From: Talpa occidentalis
Lineage: Eukaryota; Chordata; Mammalia; Eulipotyphla; Talpidae
Reading direction: 5' to 3'
Length of the DNA stretch: 64,000 nucleotides
NCBI RefSeq assembly: GCF_014898055.3
Contig: NW_023601104.1
Location: forward strand, 40,860,210-40,924,209
Numbering within the stretch: the stretch's first letter is position 1; each line of letters begins with the position of its first letter. The position numbers and the translations under genes are program-made. A model generated the notes under the pieces. It was not told where the DNA came from and made no database searches. It was given only the letters and a program-made list of their open reading frames with translations. This document shows positions 11,161 through 22,385 of the stretch, in pieces.

Positions 11161-11425
11161 CAGGCTTTGTGGGTTTATATCAACTCCTATCTGTTCCAAC
11201 ACATACTTGCTATGTTCATTTAAACATGACCTAACCTCTCCAAGTCTCAATTTCTCCACCTGTAAAATGGAGACAATAATGATAGCTTTTTCACAGGACT
11301 GTTGGAAAATGAGATGAAGTACTACAAGCAATACACCCAGCAAGTAATCTCAGGAAGTTAGGCATTGCTTACTTTTGTTGCTGCTATTATCACTTTTATT
11401 GTTACTATTATCATTTTTATTAGAT
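11160..11425 (+). repeat. MIR-like ancient SINE
   Basis: The segment resembles a MIR consensus: 'gacctaacctctccaagtct', then 'ctgtaaaatggagacaataa', then an AT-rich tail of repeated 'tattatcactttt' type. Old, diverged copy. Confidence 0.5.
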
Positions 11426-11542
11426 TGACTGAAAATGAGTTGTGTTCTCCTCAAATATGTTCAGAGAAAAGATGCTGAGTAATCTAAAAAATGAAGTTGT
11501 GAAATCCGGCAAAAGACTGTACCAATCAATGGCCACAGCAAT

Positions 11543-11843
11543 AAAAAGTGACTCCTACCTGGGGCCTCCCTGGTGGCGCAAGGGTTTAAGACACAGCACT
11601 GTGAAGCTACCCACAGCCACTGCAGCACGTGTTCGATCCCCGGCCAGGGAAGTGACCCACATGGCGCAACAGACCTCTCCTGTCTCACCCACTGCTCCCC
11701 TCAGCGGTGTATTTCAGTCATCTGCCTGTTCTGTTCTCCACTCTGTCTCTGGTGAATCCTCTCACCCCCCCACATCTCTGGCCTGTACCCCAGTTCTTTC
11801 ATGCGTAAATACATAAATCTTTTTTAAAAAGTGACTCCCACCT
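11543..11843 (+). mobile_element. tRNA-derived SINE, sense, with 18-bp target-site duplication
   Basis: The element begins near 11561 with ggggcctccctggtggcgc, contains a tRNA-promoter B-box-like 'gttcgatccc' (about 11631), and ends in a short A-rich tail. It is flanked by direct repeats at 11543-11560 and 11826-11843 that differ at one base, which marks target-site duplication. The same family occurs in antisense at 19219-19521 and 33890-34188. The family name is uncertain; I recall similar SINEs from bats. Confidence 0.8.
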
Positions 11844-12129
11844 TTAATTTGCTGTCAGTGCCACTAGCATGTCCTGGAGTTTTGCAAGCCCCCAGCACCC
11901 AAGCCAGCTGTACTCTTCCCAAATCCCCAAGAGTCATGGGAGCAGTCCTCTGGCTACTGCTTTTATGTCTTCTAAAAGTTACAATAGTCTTGTTTATGGA
12001 AGGCCACAATATAAAACAAAGTGACCCCCCAGGTTTAAGAATACGAGAAATTCTCGCTTTTCTTTATTGTCTTCACCACACCACTTATGCCCATACCCCA
12101 TCTGCCTCCATGACCCATGCCCTCCATCT

Positions 12130-14030
12130 TTCCCCCTATTCCCTCTGGTAAGCATTATCTTCTTTTTTGCCAAAATCAAATTTTTATTTCTTCTATTGTT
12201 GTATGTAATTGTTTTTTGGATATCTATATTCCACAGATTAGTGAAATCATCTGAAATCTCTCTTTCACTTTTTGGCTGACTTCACTCAACATAAACATCA
12301 ACACTCAACATATGTTTATCATAAACATAAACATATTCACTTCAAGGTCCATCCATTTTGTGCCAAAATGCCACCACTTCATCTTTATTCACAGCTGTAT
12401 AATATTTCATGGAATACATGCTCCACAGTTTCTTCATCCACTCATCTGTTGAAGGACACAGGTTGGTTCTATGATTTGGACATTGTGAACAGTGTTGCTA
12501 TGTACATACGTGTAGATAAATCTTTTGGTGTTAAATTTTTCGTGTTATTTGGATAGGCACCTAATAGCGGCATGCTGGATCAAATGGGATTTCCATTTTT
12601 ATTTTCTTGAGACATCTCCATACTGTCTTCTACAAGCTGTCCCAGCTTGCATTCTCACCAACAGTGGATGAGAGTTCCTTTTGCACTGCAACCTCACTAG
12701 CATTTGTTAATTCCGTTCTTTCTTACACGGACTACTCTCACATGGGAGGAGTGATATGTCAGTGTGGTTTTGACTTGCACTTTTTAATTGGGTCATTTGT
12801 TTCTTTGTTGTTGGATTGTGTATATACTTTACAAATTTTGGAGATAAGGGTATCAGATGTATGGTATGCAAATTTTTCCCATTCTGTAGATTGCCTTTTG
12901 TTTTTGTGATGGTTTCTTTTGAGATACAACAGCTTATGATACAGTGCCACTTATTTTTGCCTTTGTTTTCCTTGCTGCTGGAGTTGTATTCCCAAACACA
13001 TCTTCCTGGTAGACTCCTGTAGTTTGTCCTCTGTATTTTCTTTCAAGTACTTTATAGTTTCAGTTCTTATGTCCAAATCTTTAATCCATTTTGAGTAGAT
13101 TTTTATATATGGTGTTATTTATTTTGCTTTATTTTTTGCATGTGGCTATCCATGTTCCCAGCACCAATTTTTTAAAAGGCTATCTTTTCCCCATTGTGTG
13201 GTCTTCAATCCTTTCTCAAAAATTAGCTGTGCATATTTATATTTCAGTTCTATTCCATTGGTCTGAGTTTCTGTTTTTTGTTCCAGTACCATACTTTTTT
13301 TATTACTGTTGCTATGTAATAGTTTTTGAAGTCAGGAAGTGTGAGATCTCCATTTTTCTTCTTTTCTCTCAAGAATGTTTTAGCTTTTCAGGGCCGTCTG
13401 TGATTCCATATAAATTTGATAATTGTTTGTTCTATTTCCTTAACAGAAGTCATTGGTATTTTGATAGGTGTTGCATTAAATCTGTAAATTGCTTTGGGCA
13501 ATATGGCCATTTTAATAATGTTAGTTCTTCCTACCCATGAGCACAGGATATCTTTCCTTTTCTTTGCGTCTTCTTTTATTTCCTCAAACGGAGTTTCATA
13601 AGTTTCATTATACAAGTCCTTCACCTCCTTCATCAAGTTTATTCCCAGACATTTCATTCTTTTTAGCATGATTATAAGGAACTATATTCGTTATTTCCCT
13701 ATCTCCTGATGGATTATTCCCATATAGAAATGACACTGATTTTTGTGCATTTTTTATTTTGTATTCTGCCACTTTGCTGACTTCACTTGTTATTTCTAGG
13801 AGGTTTTGGGTTTGTTTGGTTTTTTTTTGTAAAATCTTTTGGTTTCTCTAAGTATATTAACATGTCATCTGTGAACAGTGACAGTTTCACTTCTTTCCCA
13901 ATTTGCATTCCTTTTGTCTATTTCTTGCCTAATTGCTTCACTTAGGACTTTCAGAACTCTGTTGAATAATAGTGATGCTAGTGGACATCCCTGTCTTGTT
14001 TCTGATCTTAGTGGAGAAATCCTCACGATT
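12130..14030 (-). mobile_element. 5'-truncated L1 retrotransposon (antisense)
   Basis: About 1.9 kb of L1 lies in reverse orientation. The left part is the L1 3'UTR in antisense ('cagctgtataatatttcatg', 'ggacattgtgaacagtgttg'). The right part is the C-terminal portion of ORF2 on the - strand: a frame at 13388-13669 contains the motifs [14 protein letters not shown]-like and [15 protein letters not shown] stretches familiar from L1 ORF2. The remainder of ORF2 is interrupted by stops, so the copy is dead. Boundaries are approximate. Confidence 0.75.
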
Positions 14031-15570
14031 TAATGACCTATTACAGACTGATGACTCTTCAATTTCTCTACCTGAACTCCTTTAAACCTATTGATAGCTG
14101 CAGCCTGAGCAGCTCCCCAAGACTGAGTGCCCTGGGCTTCCTTTCGTTAACCTGAAACCATCACAAAATAGGGGCCTCTGTCCCCGCTGGGCGCTAGGGG
14201 TTTCTCTTTTGATCACTACTATCACTCAAACTAAGGACTTTTCTCCCAGTTTCCTGAGGTGGGCAGCTTTGTTTTTGACCTTGCAGCGCCCTCTGCTGCC
14301 TTAATTAGCCCATCTCCATAAATAGGTCATAGTGAATGTTGACAGAAAATAGGTCAGGGGTGGAAAATATTCTTTGTTCACAACTTAAGTCAAAGCTACT
14401 GCTTCTGTTCCCATGCCCCTTTCAACCCTCAGAATGCAGCTGCTCTGTGCTGGCCCAAAGGGCCATTCTCCCCAATGACTCAAAGAGGACTGTCTCGAGG
14501 AAGGTGAGATCGCACTGTGAAAGGGTAGATGGATATTTTCCTGTGGACAAAAATCTTAATGCAATAGTAAAGGACATCAGGAAATGCCTTTGGATGGATA
14601 TGGACGAATGCATCTTTTTTAAATAAAAGAACAGGAATAGTATTTAAAGGGGAACGCTTAGTATGCCTGAGGGTGTGGTGATGGGAATGAGCCGTCTAGG
14701 TAGTTTCTCATCACTTCCTTCATGTGCCATATTCCATGCCAAGACCCCCAGCTCAGACCTGGGCTGATGGATGACAGGAAGCTAGCCAGAGAGGGACAGG
14801 GGACCAGCAGGCATCTTTCACTCTCAGGCAGGCACAGCACAGGGGCTACCCACGACCTCCATTTTGGGGAGACATTTTGCTGAATGCCCTTTGGACAAGA
14901 AAGCTTATGAAGAATCCTATTGTGGTTGGCTGTCCAATGCCATCTATCAAGCCAGCTTGGGAAGGAATGCTGCGAAGAAGAAGAGACCTTCCGTGGAGTT
15001 GCTCTGCTAGCTCTGGAGCAGCCTGTGGAAAGAACAGTCTTAGTGCCACCAGGTCAGTAACACCTTTCATGATGGGGCTGGGAGGGCCTAGCCTGACTCT
15101 TGCCAACCAGATTTTTCAAGCCTTCTCTAGGATCTTCTCTCCAAATTTTCCCAGGGCAGGGAAAACAAACAGATTCTCTCTCAATTGCCAAGGGCTAGCA
15201 ATTGGGAGTGGATATCTGGAACACATAGTTAAGAAGGATGGTGAGGCCACCACCATCAGAGGAAGAGTGACGTGTCTATTAGCAGTACCTGCCATGGGAG
15301 TGGCAGCAGGAGGTAGTGCCATGCCGATTTTGCATCTGCCACCCTGCTCGAGGTGTCATTTCTGTAATGAGTGTCGCAGAGAAAAATCATCGGAGTCAAT
15401 TCTCTGTTGGATTATTCTTTTGTTAAAGGGCAAATTTTAAATCTCTATCTTTCCCTTGGCTTCCCTGGGATCTCATGGGCCACTTCCCTCACTATCAATA
15501 GCTGTTGCCTGCAGCCTAAGAAATAAAAAAAAAAGTTAATGAATAAGATGCTCTATATCTCTCCCTAAAA

Positions 15571-15610
<40 letters not shown>

Positions 15611-16384
15611 TACTATTTAACAGAGAGAAGCAGGCCTGGCTTACCAGTAGAATCACAGGGGTCAGAGCTCACACAGAGACTTGCTCTCCTGAGTCACACA
15701 CAGCTCACAGCGAAAACCAAAAGTGAGACTCAGGTGTCCTGAATTCTAGCCCCAGCTATAACTCTCCCTACCTACATGACCTTAAGCACATTTACCCCTC
15801 ATGGCTTCAGTGTCTTCATCTTTATGCCTGAGGGCATAAGCTCAGGCATTCTCTAAGTATCTTTCTAGGTCTCACATTCTAGGATGCAAATGTATAAAGC
15901 CACAGATCTGACCTGAGAGAGTTATTAGTTTATATTCCCCTGTGCATGTTGCTTAAATTCCTCTTCCCAGCAAGGGGAAAAAGTAAAGCTTGCTTCTTCA
16001 TTGGGGGTATCACAATTTCTTGATTCAATATGTGTGACTCATCAGAGCCTGGAGGTTTATGCCCAGATGCCAACTTGAAATCCAGTTATTATTGCATCTG
16101 GGAGAGAGAAAATGCTGAAAACAGCCTTTGGAAAAAACATCAATTTGGGGTGGGGGGGGAGAAGAAACAAGCTGTGCATAGTGCGATAACATTTTGATAT
16201 CTTATTTATCATCTTCATCTCTAAAACCTACTCTGTTTCTTCCTAGCTCTGCTATAAAAGAGGGAAGGTAGGCAGATCTTTCCCAGGGAAGATGGGGCAC
16301 CCGCGGGGGACAGAGAGGTATCTATCTAGGGAGGAAATAGAACAAAGTTGACTTCATTTCCCTTTCAACCATGGTGAAGGCTCA
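14031..16384. other. Intergenic region immediately 5' of the TRAJ cluster
   Basis: In human and mouse the germline TEA promoter and exon lie in the equivalent place, 1-2 kb upstream of TRAJ61. I cannot identify TEA with confidence. A possible splice donor CAG/GTCAGT at 15051-15057 and RUNX-like TGTGGTT at 14921-14927 are noted. The 187-codon open frame 14877-15440 has no recognisable domain. A MIR-like piece covers about 15715-15890. Confidence 0.4.
15571..15606 (+). repeat. (CA)n microsatellite
   Basis: About 17 uninterrupted CA dinucleotides lie in a 36-base tract. Likely polymorphic. Confidence 0.95.
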
Positions 16385-16412
16385 GGTTTTTGTAAAGGTG
16401 CTCACTCCTGTG

Positions 16413-16472
16413 GGAACAGGGTGAATAGGAAACTGACATTTGGAGCCAAGACTATAGGAATCGTGAAATTCA
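16413..16472 (+). CDS. TRAJ61: TRAJ61 joining segment, probably non-functional ORF
   Basis: Reads NRVNRKLTFGAKTIGIVKF, close to human TRAJ61 (recalled as YRVNRKLTFGANT...). RSS: nonamer GGTTTTTGT 16385-16393, 12-bp spacer, heptamer TCCTGTG 16406-16412. Two defects suggest it is not used: the J motif is FGAK instead of FGxG, and the donor site reads GCAACT instead of GTAAGT. The frame itself is open, as in human, where this segment is also considered non-functional. Confidence 0.85.
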
Positions 16473-17379
16473 GCAACTACTATGCAGCAGAATTATTTTT
16501 TTTCATCTGGAAAATTGTCAGAGAAATATTCAAGTGTCCCTTAAGGAACAGAAACAAAAGATGACTATTTAACATAATTGAACTTAACAAATATTTATTA
16601 AGCGCCTACAGCTTTTCCCAAGTATCACCTGAGCCGGCTTCTGGACATTGCTGTGGCCCTAAAGACCAAGGGGTTTGGTCAATGGGCTCGAGGCTGGATA
16701 AACAATGACAACAGATTCACCTGTGAGACCCAGGCTCACTTAGCCGTGCCTCTGAATAAGTAGCTTAGCTTCAGAAAATGTGCACAGCAGTGTGGATAAT
16801 CTGAAACACCAGGTAATCAAAAATGTTATTTTATGATTGGCTTTAGCATGTATTTCATTATTTTGTAGGCAGGTTTATCTTCCCAATTGTAAATTTTCTT
16901 GAGCTGATCTGTAAAGTCTACTGGGGGAAAGCTTTTCAAGAATCATACATTTCTGAAATTAGGCTCCCAGCAGTCAACATAGAGAAGTGCAGATTTTGTC
17001 TAATAATGAAAAGGGGAGGCAGGCTGCATCCCTGGTCTGCCCAACATCCACAGGGGTCTCCTTCCCCATCGCAGGTTAGAACCAGCAGTGAACACCAGGT
17101 AGTTAGGGTTCTTATCGATGGATCTGTATAGTAGGGGGGCTAATGAGAAATGCCCCCCCTGCTAGGTGCCCAGGATATGGGGGTTCCCGCTGCCTATGAA
17201 ACCGGAGAACTTTCGACCATTCTAGCACATTCAGTCCTGCTCCCTTCACAACCTAGGTCCTGGGCTGCATCAGGAGGGAAGCTGCCATCCTTCTCATTTA
17301 TAACTTTGCTCATGAGGCTGACCCCCTGCTGTGCTCCTGCTCACACTAGAATTAGGTCTGAGAAGAGGAAGTGGCAGCT

Positions 17380-17433
17380 TCACGCTAAGAGGGACTTTTG
17401 GTAAAGGGCCCAGACACTGTGTGAAGAACCCTG
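17380..17433 (+). pseudogene. Possible TRAJ60 relic
   Basis: Between TRAJ61 and TRAJ59, where TRAJ60 is expected, the + strand reads LRGTFGKGPRHCVKNP, J-like with FGKG and a terminal NP. There is no convincing RSS 5' of it, and the donor position reads GAGAAG. Chance cannot be excluded: FGxG alone should occur several times in this cluster at random. TRAJ60 is a pseudogene in human too. Confidence 0.3.
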
Positions 17434-17661
17434 AGAAGCCCAGCATCAGAAAGGGATTTCAGTGAAATGCAAGCCTGGGTGAGCACCTCCATTTTCACAC
17501 ATATTGTTGCAGAGCCCCCTCGGTGACTCCCCCTGGCAAACAGAAACTTTTGGCTAGATGATGAATTCCCTTATCCGGTGGGAAAAGGCTGTAAAGATCA
17601 AATCACCCTTCCTGTGGGTGAGCAAGAGGCTGTAGTTTATGTAAAGGCATCAGCTCCTGTG

Positions 17662-17721
17662 GGAAAGAAGGAAATAGGAAATTTACATTTGGAACCGGGA
17701 CTCAAGTGAGTGTGAAACTTA
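17662..17721 (+). CDS. TRAJ59: TRAJ59 joining segment
   Basis: Reads KEGNRKFTFGTGTQVSVKL, nearly the human TRAJ59. RSS: nonamer AGTTTATGT 17634-17642, 12-bp spacer, heptamer TCCTGTG 17655-17661. GTAAGT donor at 17722. The FGTG motif and donor are canonical, so this copy may be usable, although its heptamer is poor outside the GTG. Confidence 0.9.
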
Positions 17722-18816
17722 GTAAGTACCAGTTTTAAACCAAAAGGTGTCAATTTATTTGGGTTGGTTTTTAAATGATCTGAAAGTTCCAAAGAAAGAA
17801 CACTTCTCCCTAAGGATACAGTTCCAATATTCTGACTTCAAACTTCTAAAAAGATCAAATGTTAAGGCAGATGGTAGGCTTGGAGAATTCTATTTCCCTA
17901 TGTAATAAGTAGAAAAGTACTTTTTCTTTTTTTGCTTATTTGCTTTATTTTTTTTTTAAGAAGTGGGGAGGAAGATTATACATCTTGAGGAAAAAAATCA
18001 TTTGCACAGCATTTTTGGATAAATTAGACCCAACAACCAAATCCAAGATTATCAGCTCAGAAAATCCTTAAAGATCACCTAACTCATCTCTTTAACTTTG
18101 CAAATGAGGACAGAGAAACTCAGAGAAGTATAAGATGTTCAGAGCCACACAGCTGTGCTGGCCCAGGACAAAAGCAAGACAGCTCGTAGCTCTAGGACAT
18201 CCTTTTCCCCCTAACAGAGGCTCTCGCCAGACCAGGACCACGAGAGAGAACAGCATGGTCCTTGGCCACGCAGCTTCACTGCACCCCAGTCTTTATCTAT
18301 CCAAGACTTAGCTGAAAATAAAACCCCAGAGTTCCAAAGAGAGAGAAAATCATTGTATGCTGGAGGGTGGGGTGGGAGGTGGGGAAATCTGATCAAAGTA
18401 GGAACAATAGCTGAACTGGGATATCAGGCTGTGGGGGGAAAGGCAGCCATCTTGCAGACTGTGTGGGGTCGGTGGAGGGGGCAAAATAAAACTACTGCTT
18501 TTGTCTTCAGACAGTGACTGTGACCATCAAACAGCACCCTAAATTCTGCAGAGCTCATTTCTTTCCCGGTGAGAGCTTATATTCTATAATAGATTGTATC
18601 AGCTAGGCAATTGCTTGGGACTAAACAATATGGCTTTCTGAGCCTTCTGGTCTGAAAGTGGCAATCATAATGCTGGGCATACCTCTCAGTCCTGAAGCTC
18701 TAGGCTACCAGATAGAAAGACACCATCACTTATCCTGTCTTAGAAGCTCGGAGGTTGAAGGAAAAGTCTAGTTCTTGGGAGGTGTACACAGCGAGGGTTG
18801 TTGAGTGGATGCCACG
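17722..18816. other. Gap between TRAJ59 and TRAJ58
   Basis: About 18060-18210 resembles a MIR element in antisense ('gcaaatgaggacagagaaac'). No J-like sequence seen. Confidence 0.4.
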
Positions 18817-18844
18817 GGTTTTTGCAAAGCCCCTCAGCACAGTG

Positions 18845-18907
18845 TTCAGCAAACCACTGGTGCTAAGATGATATTTGGAAAGGGAACCCGGCTTCTAGTG
18901 AATCTTG
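18845..18907 (+). CDS. TRAJ58: TRAJ58 joining segment
   Basis: Reads QQTTGAKMIFGKGTRLLVNL. RSS: nonamer GGTTTTTGC 18817-18825, 12-bp spacer, canonical heptamer CACAGTG 18838-18844. GTAAGT donor at 18908. The human homologue (QQETSGSRLTFGEG...) is usually graded as an ORF; here all signals are good. Confidence 0.92.
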
Positions 18908-19218
18908 GTAAGTGGAGGAGCTCATTGAGCCCAATTCTTGATGTGATTTGAGATCTTTTTTTACAGCAATTAGTAGGGTTGTGGCTTTTTGCTCTATCTC
19001 TGATATTATTCAAGTCCTGCCTGGCTAAAATATCTCCCCTCCACATCCCCCCAAATGGTCCAACCGTGGAGATGCACCCATACATTGGGATGCAGCTTCT
19101 GCTAAATTCTCACAAAATCACTTTTGCTTTCTACCCTTTATCACATCCAACCCTTCATCACATCCAACCCTTCATCACCTCTGTGGGTATTATGCTCATT
19201 TTATATAAGAGAACTTTT

Positions 19219-19521
19219 TATATTTTTATTCTTTTTTTTTAAGATTTATTTATTTATTTATACAAGCACTGGGTACAGTCAGAAGCGCGGGAGGGTGAGA
19301 GAATTCACCAGAGCCAGAGCAGGGAGCAGAGCAGGCAGACTGACGAAATACACTGCTGAGGGGAGCAGTGGGCGGCAGGAGAGGTCTGTGTGCCATGTGG
19401 GACCCTCCTCCGGTGGCCAGGGAGCAGCCAGGGATCGAACCGGCACTGCAGAGGCTGCGGGCAGCTTCGCAACCCAGCTCTCAACCGCTGTGCCACCGGG
19501 GAGGCCCTATATTTTTATTCT
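19219..19521 (-). mobile_element. tRNA-derived SINE, antisense, with 14-bp target-site duplication
   Basis: Same family as the copy at 11543-11843, here reversed: oligo-T with 'aagatttatttatttattta' on the left and 'ccaccggggaggccc' (reverse of the head) on the right. Identical direct repeats of 14 bases flank it at 19219-19232 and 19508-19521. It is a lineage-specific insertion between TRAJ58 and TRAJ57. Confidence 0.85.
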
Positions 19522-19754
19522 AATACGTTTATAAAAGCCTAGAAAGATTGGGTAACTTACTCAAATTGGTGCCATAAAAAAGACCTGGAATTTAAATCTT
19601 GGTACTCAGATTCCAGAGCTATTTATTAGTGAGGGGATGATGTTTGGGGGCAAAGTCACCAAGGCTTTGGTCTCTGAAGTTGCTAAAATAATCCCTAGAG
19701 AAGTTTACTACCTCTCAGAAGTAAGCAAGTCATAATCAACAGGACTATCAAGAC

Positions 19755-19900
19755 CGACTCACATTTTCCTAATCCATACAGCAACATCACCAATAAGGGG
19801 TCATTGCCCCCACTTTACAGATGGGGAGACTGAGGTGTAGCAAGGTAAAGACTTGCCCTGGGTTTCAAAGCTAAGTCTGTCTGATTCCTAAGCCTCAGTT
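19755..19900 (-). repeat. MIR-like repeat (antisense)
   Basis: The text 'ccccactttacagatgggga' followed by 'gactgaggtgtagcaaggta' is the familiar antisense MIR core. Limits approximate. Confidence 0.55.
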
Positions 19901-20154
19901 ATTTCAAATTAACTGCAACTACCAACACGTTAAATTATTACCTAATTAATTAAGGAAACAATCTAATCAACTAGGTGGTAAAGATTGATTAAATTTTTTT
20001 CCATAGTTCCGCTCCCCTTTCCAGAATAGCCACACAATTGTATCATCACACAACATTGGGCCTCTGCCTTTGCACTTCTCCCAGGAGAGCCGGGGGATCC
20101 TGGCCCCCTTGTGGAAGGGTCCAGGTGGTATTTGTAAAGCAATCTGTGGGGGTG

Positions 20155-20217
20155 TGACTCAGGGTGGATCTGAAAAACTCGTCTTTGGAAAAGGAACAAA
20201 ATTGACAGTAAGGCCAA
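20155..20217 (+). CDS. TRAJ57: TRAJ57 joining segment
   Basis: Reads TQGGSEKLVFGKGTKLTVRP, one residue from human TRAJ57. RSS: nonamer GGTATTTGT 20127-20135, 12-bp spacer, heptamer GGGGGTG 20148-20154, weak but with the coding-flank GTG kept. GTAAGT donor at 20218. Confidence 0.94.
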
Positions 20218-20799
20218 GTAAGTCTGAATAACTAATACCTTCAAATTTCTCTCTGGAACATTGATTCCCTAAATTTCCATTCTGTTTTAGAACCCAGGTC
20301 CAATGGACCCAGCAGTATCACTGATAGATTCCAATTCTGACAACTGCTGCTATCCTATGCTCCTACCTTGGCTAGGACTCCGCTGTTTTCCCTCTCATGC
20401 TATTTTATGTAATAGATGAGAATGACAATCCTAGAAGAGCATTGAACCATGGAATCAGACTGTTAGAAAGTTTGATTTCTTACTATAATTGGTGGAATGT
20501 TCCATGGGGCTAAGGGAAATTTTCTAAGCCTCTATTTTCTTTCTCCTTAAAATGGGGAAAGGGAGTCTTACTCCTGTTTGACCAAAGCAGGCATGCCTCG
20601 AGGTAGTGTAGGCACATTTCCAGTAATTGACAATAACACAAGGAAAAAGGAAGACTCCCTGGTGTCCACAAACTCTACCCCCAGAATGATTATAAAGAGC
20701 CGGCTTCATTGGGGGATTCTTGGATGACAAGAAGATACTTAAGTAGGTACGAAGGGGAGTTCAGGCCGCTGAGTTTTTGTAGAGTCTCCTGTCATTGTG

Positions 20800-20858
20800 T
20801 GACACCTTAGGCAACAAGCTGACATTTGGAAAAGGAACAACTCTTAATGTTAGACCAG
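20800..20858 (+). CDS. TRAJ56: TRAJ56 joining segment
   Basis: Reads DTLGNKLTFGKGTTLNVRP. RSS: nonamer AGTTTTTGT 20772-20780, 12-bp spacer, heptamer CATTGTG 20793-20799. Donor GTATGT at 20859, slightly unlike the usual GTAAGT. Confidence 0.94.
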
Positions 20859-22325
20859 GTATGTTTTAAAGAATACTTGTGTCTAAACAGAAATCACCAC
20901 TCTTAGGAATTTGGTTACAATCCCTGAATTACTCATCAAGTTATCAGCATCCTTGGGGTTGGTGCCATGTGTCTTTCTGTGAAAATGTTGGTGAGGCCAG
21001 CCTCTAAGGAACCCCTTAGCACAGTTTCTTCAACACTTGGAACGTCTATGCTTGTTCTTGTTCTAGCTGGAGCTGTGCATCTGACAAATGGGATCTGAAT
21101 TGGAGTTTTAGTGCTTGGTAGCAGAGAACATTTAGAAAGAGAGGGGCATGGCGGGCGGCGGGACAGATTACAGAGCAGTGGCAACCGGGTCCAAAGGAGA
21201 AGTGAGATGTAGCCTGAACTGTAGCTCTCGTGTTCCCCAGCTGATGCAGTTAGGAAAAGAATAGTCCTCACCTCCGTAATTCTCAAAATACTAGAGCTTT
21301 ACCCAAGTCTCCCCAAGAGACTTGGGTAAAGCCATGTTAGATTTTCTAGTGCTGACACTGATAACAAGTTGGTCTCTAAGGGAAAACTGATGATTAATCT
21401 TTAAGGAAAGATTTAAGATTGAAGGCAAATATTCAAAATAGTTGGAAAGATCATGAATTCTTGAAAAGTTGCCCCAAGGTGCTGTGAATCCGGCCTATCT
21501 AGTGGGAGTGTCTTCATCTTTGCCTTGGCTGAACTCTTCCTCAGAGAAGCCTCTCTCCATCCGCCCCATCCCTGTGGCTCTCAGCACAAGGAGGCAACTA
21601 AGTTTGGAAGTGTGAGAGAAGGATTCCCTAATCCAAATGCAGCAATGGCCTTTCTCTCCATCTTGCAATACCCAGAGGGATATTTTCAGTGCTGTCCACC
21701 ATTCTCAAAACAAACCTAATTTCAATTACCTTGAACATAGTTGAAATTTTGCTCCGTGAGGGTGTCTCTATTTACTGCAATGGAAGTGTATTCCTGACAA
21801 TTTTCTGTTTAACTTTTACTTATAATTGCTAAAAGATACCAAGTACCCAATGCATATCTCAAAGTAAAATTTCAACAGTCATGGCCAAATGATCACCCAC
21901 TTGAGAAAAGTGAGAATCAGAAAGTCCAAGTGAATGTTATGTTAGTTCCAGATGACCTTCCTACAGTCCATTAAGCCTAATACAGCATAAGTGTTTGTAA
22001 AAACACTTCCATGCTGACTCATGTGTCGAGGTCTAACTAGAGTCCAGTGTGCAGGTGGTGCCCATTTCCAAATTGGTTAGGATAGTTAAGAGCCCTCTGG
22101 ATATTCAAAATGATAGTCCAAAAACGCATATGTAATTCCTTCTTTATTTAGAATTCTCATCTCTCCCAGCAAACTGTTATAAATTTTCTCCCAACAGTCT
22201 TACAGTCATCTTTCTTTTGATCCCTTTATTCGTGATGTGTACAGAGATGAAAAATTGGTTGAGATTCAAAAAGCATCCATGAGATTTACCTTAAGCTTTG
22301 CCTGTCAGGGAGATTCTAAGAACTA
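20859..22325. other. Gap between TRAJ56 and the 22.3-kb J relic
   Basis: Plain AT-rich sequence; no gene or clear repeat recognised. Confidence 0.4.
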
Positions 22326-22385
22326 AAAAGATGGGAAACTGACATTTGGGAACTAGATTAAAAAGAAAATCCAAATTAATCCCAA
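22326..22385 (+). pseudogene. Unassigned J-like relic between TRAJ56 and TRAJ55
   Basis: The sequence gggaaactgacatttggg followed by aactagattaaaaag and ending 'aattaatcccaaggagc' resembles a J segment: GKLTFG, then GTRL-type bases, then NP and a decayed donor. A deletion in the FGxG region shifts the frame and a TAG follows. The 5' RSS is not recognisable. No J is annotated here in human, as far as I recall. Confidence 0.4.

Noticed and set aside
13388..13669. Reverse-strand frame resembling a protein gene
   Set aside because: It is the C-terminal part of a dead L1 ORF2, not a host gene.
14877..15440. 187-codon open frame on the + strand, the longest in the window
   Set aside because: No recognisable domain, no J/V/C features, low-complexity composition; likely a chance open frame.
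16900..16985. Alternative TRAJ60 position with 'gatctgtaaagtctactgg'
   Set aside because: Only the nonamer end plus AAAG spacer start looks right; no J frame follows.
19620..19680. MMFGGKVTKALVSE frame between TRAJ58 and TRAJ57
   Set aside because: FGGK is not FGxG and no RSS is present.
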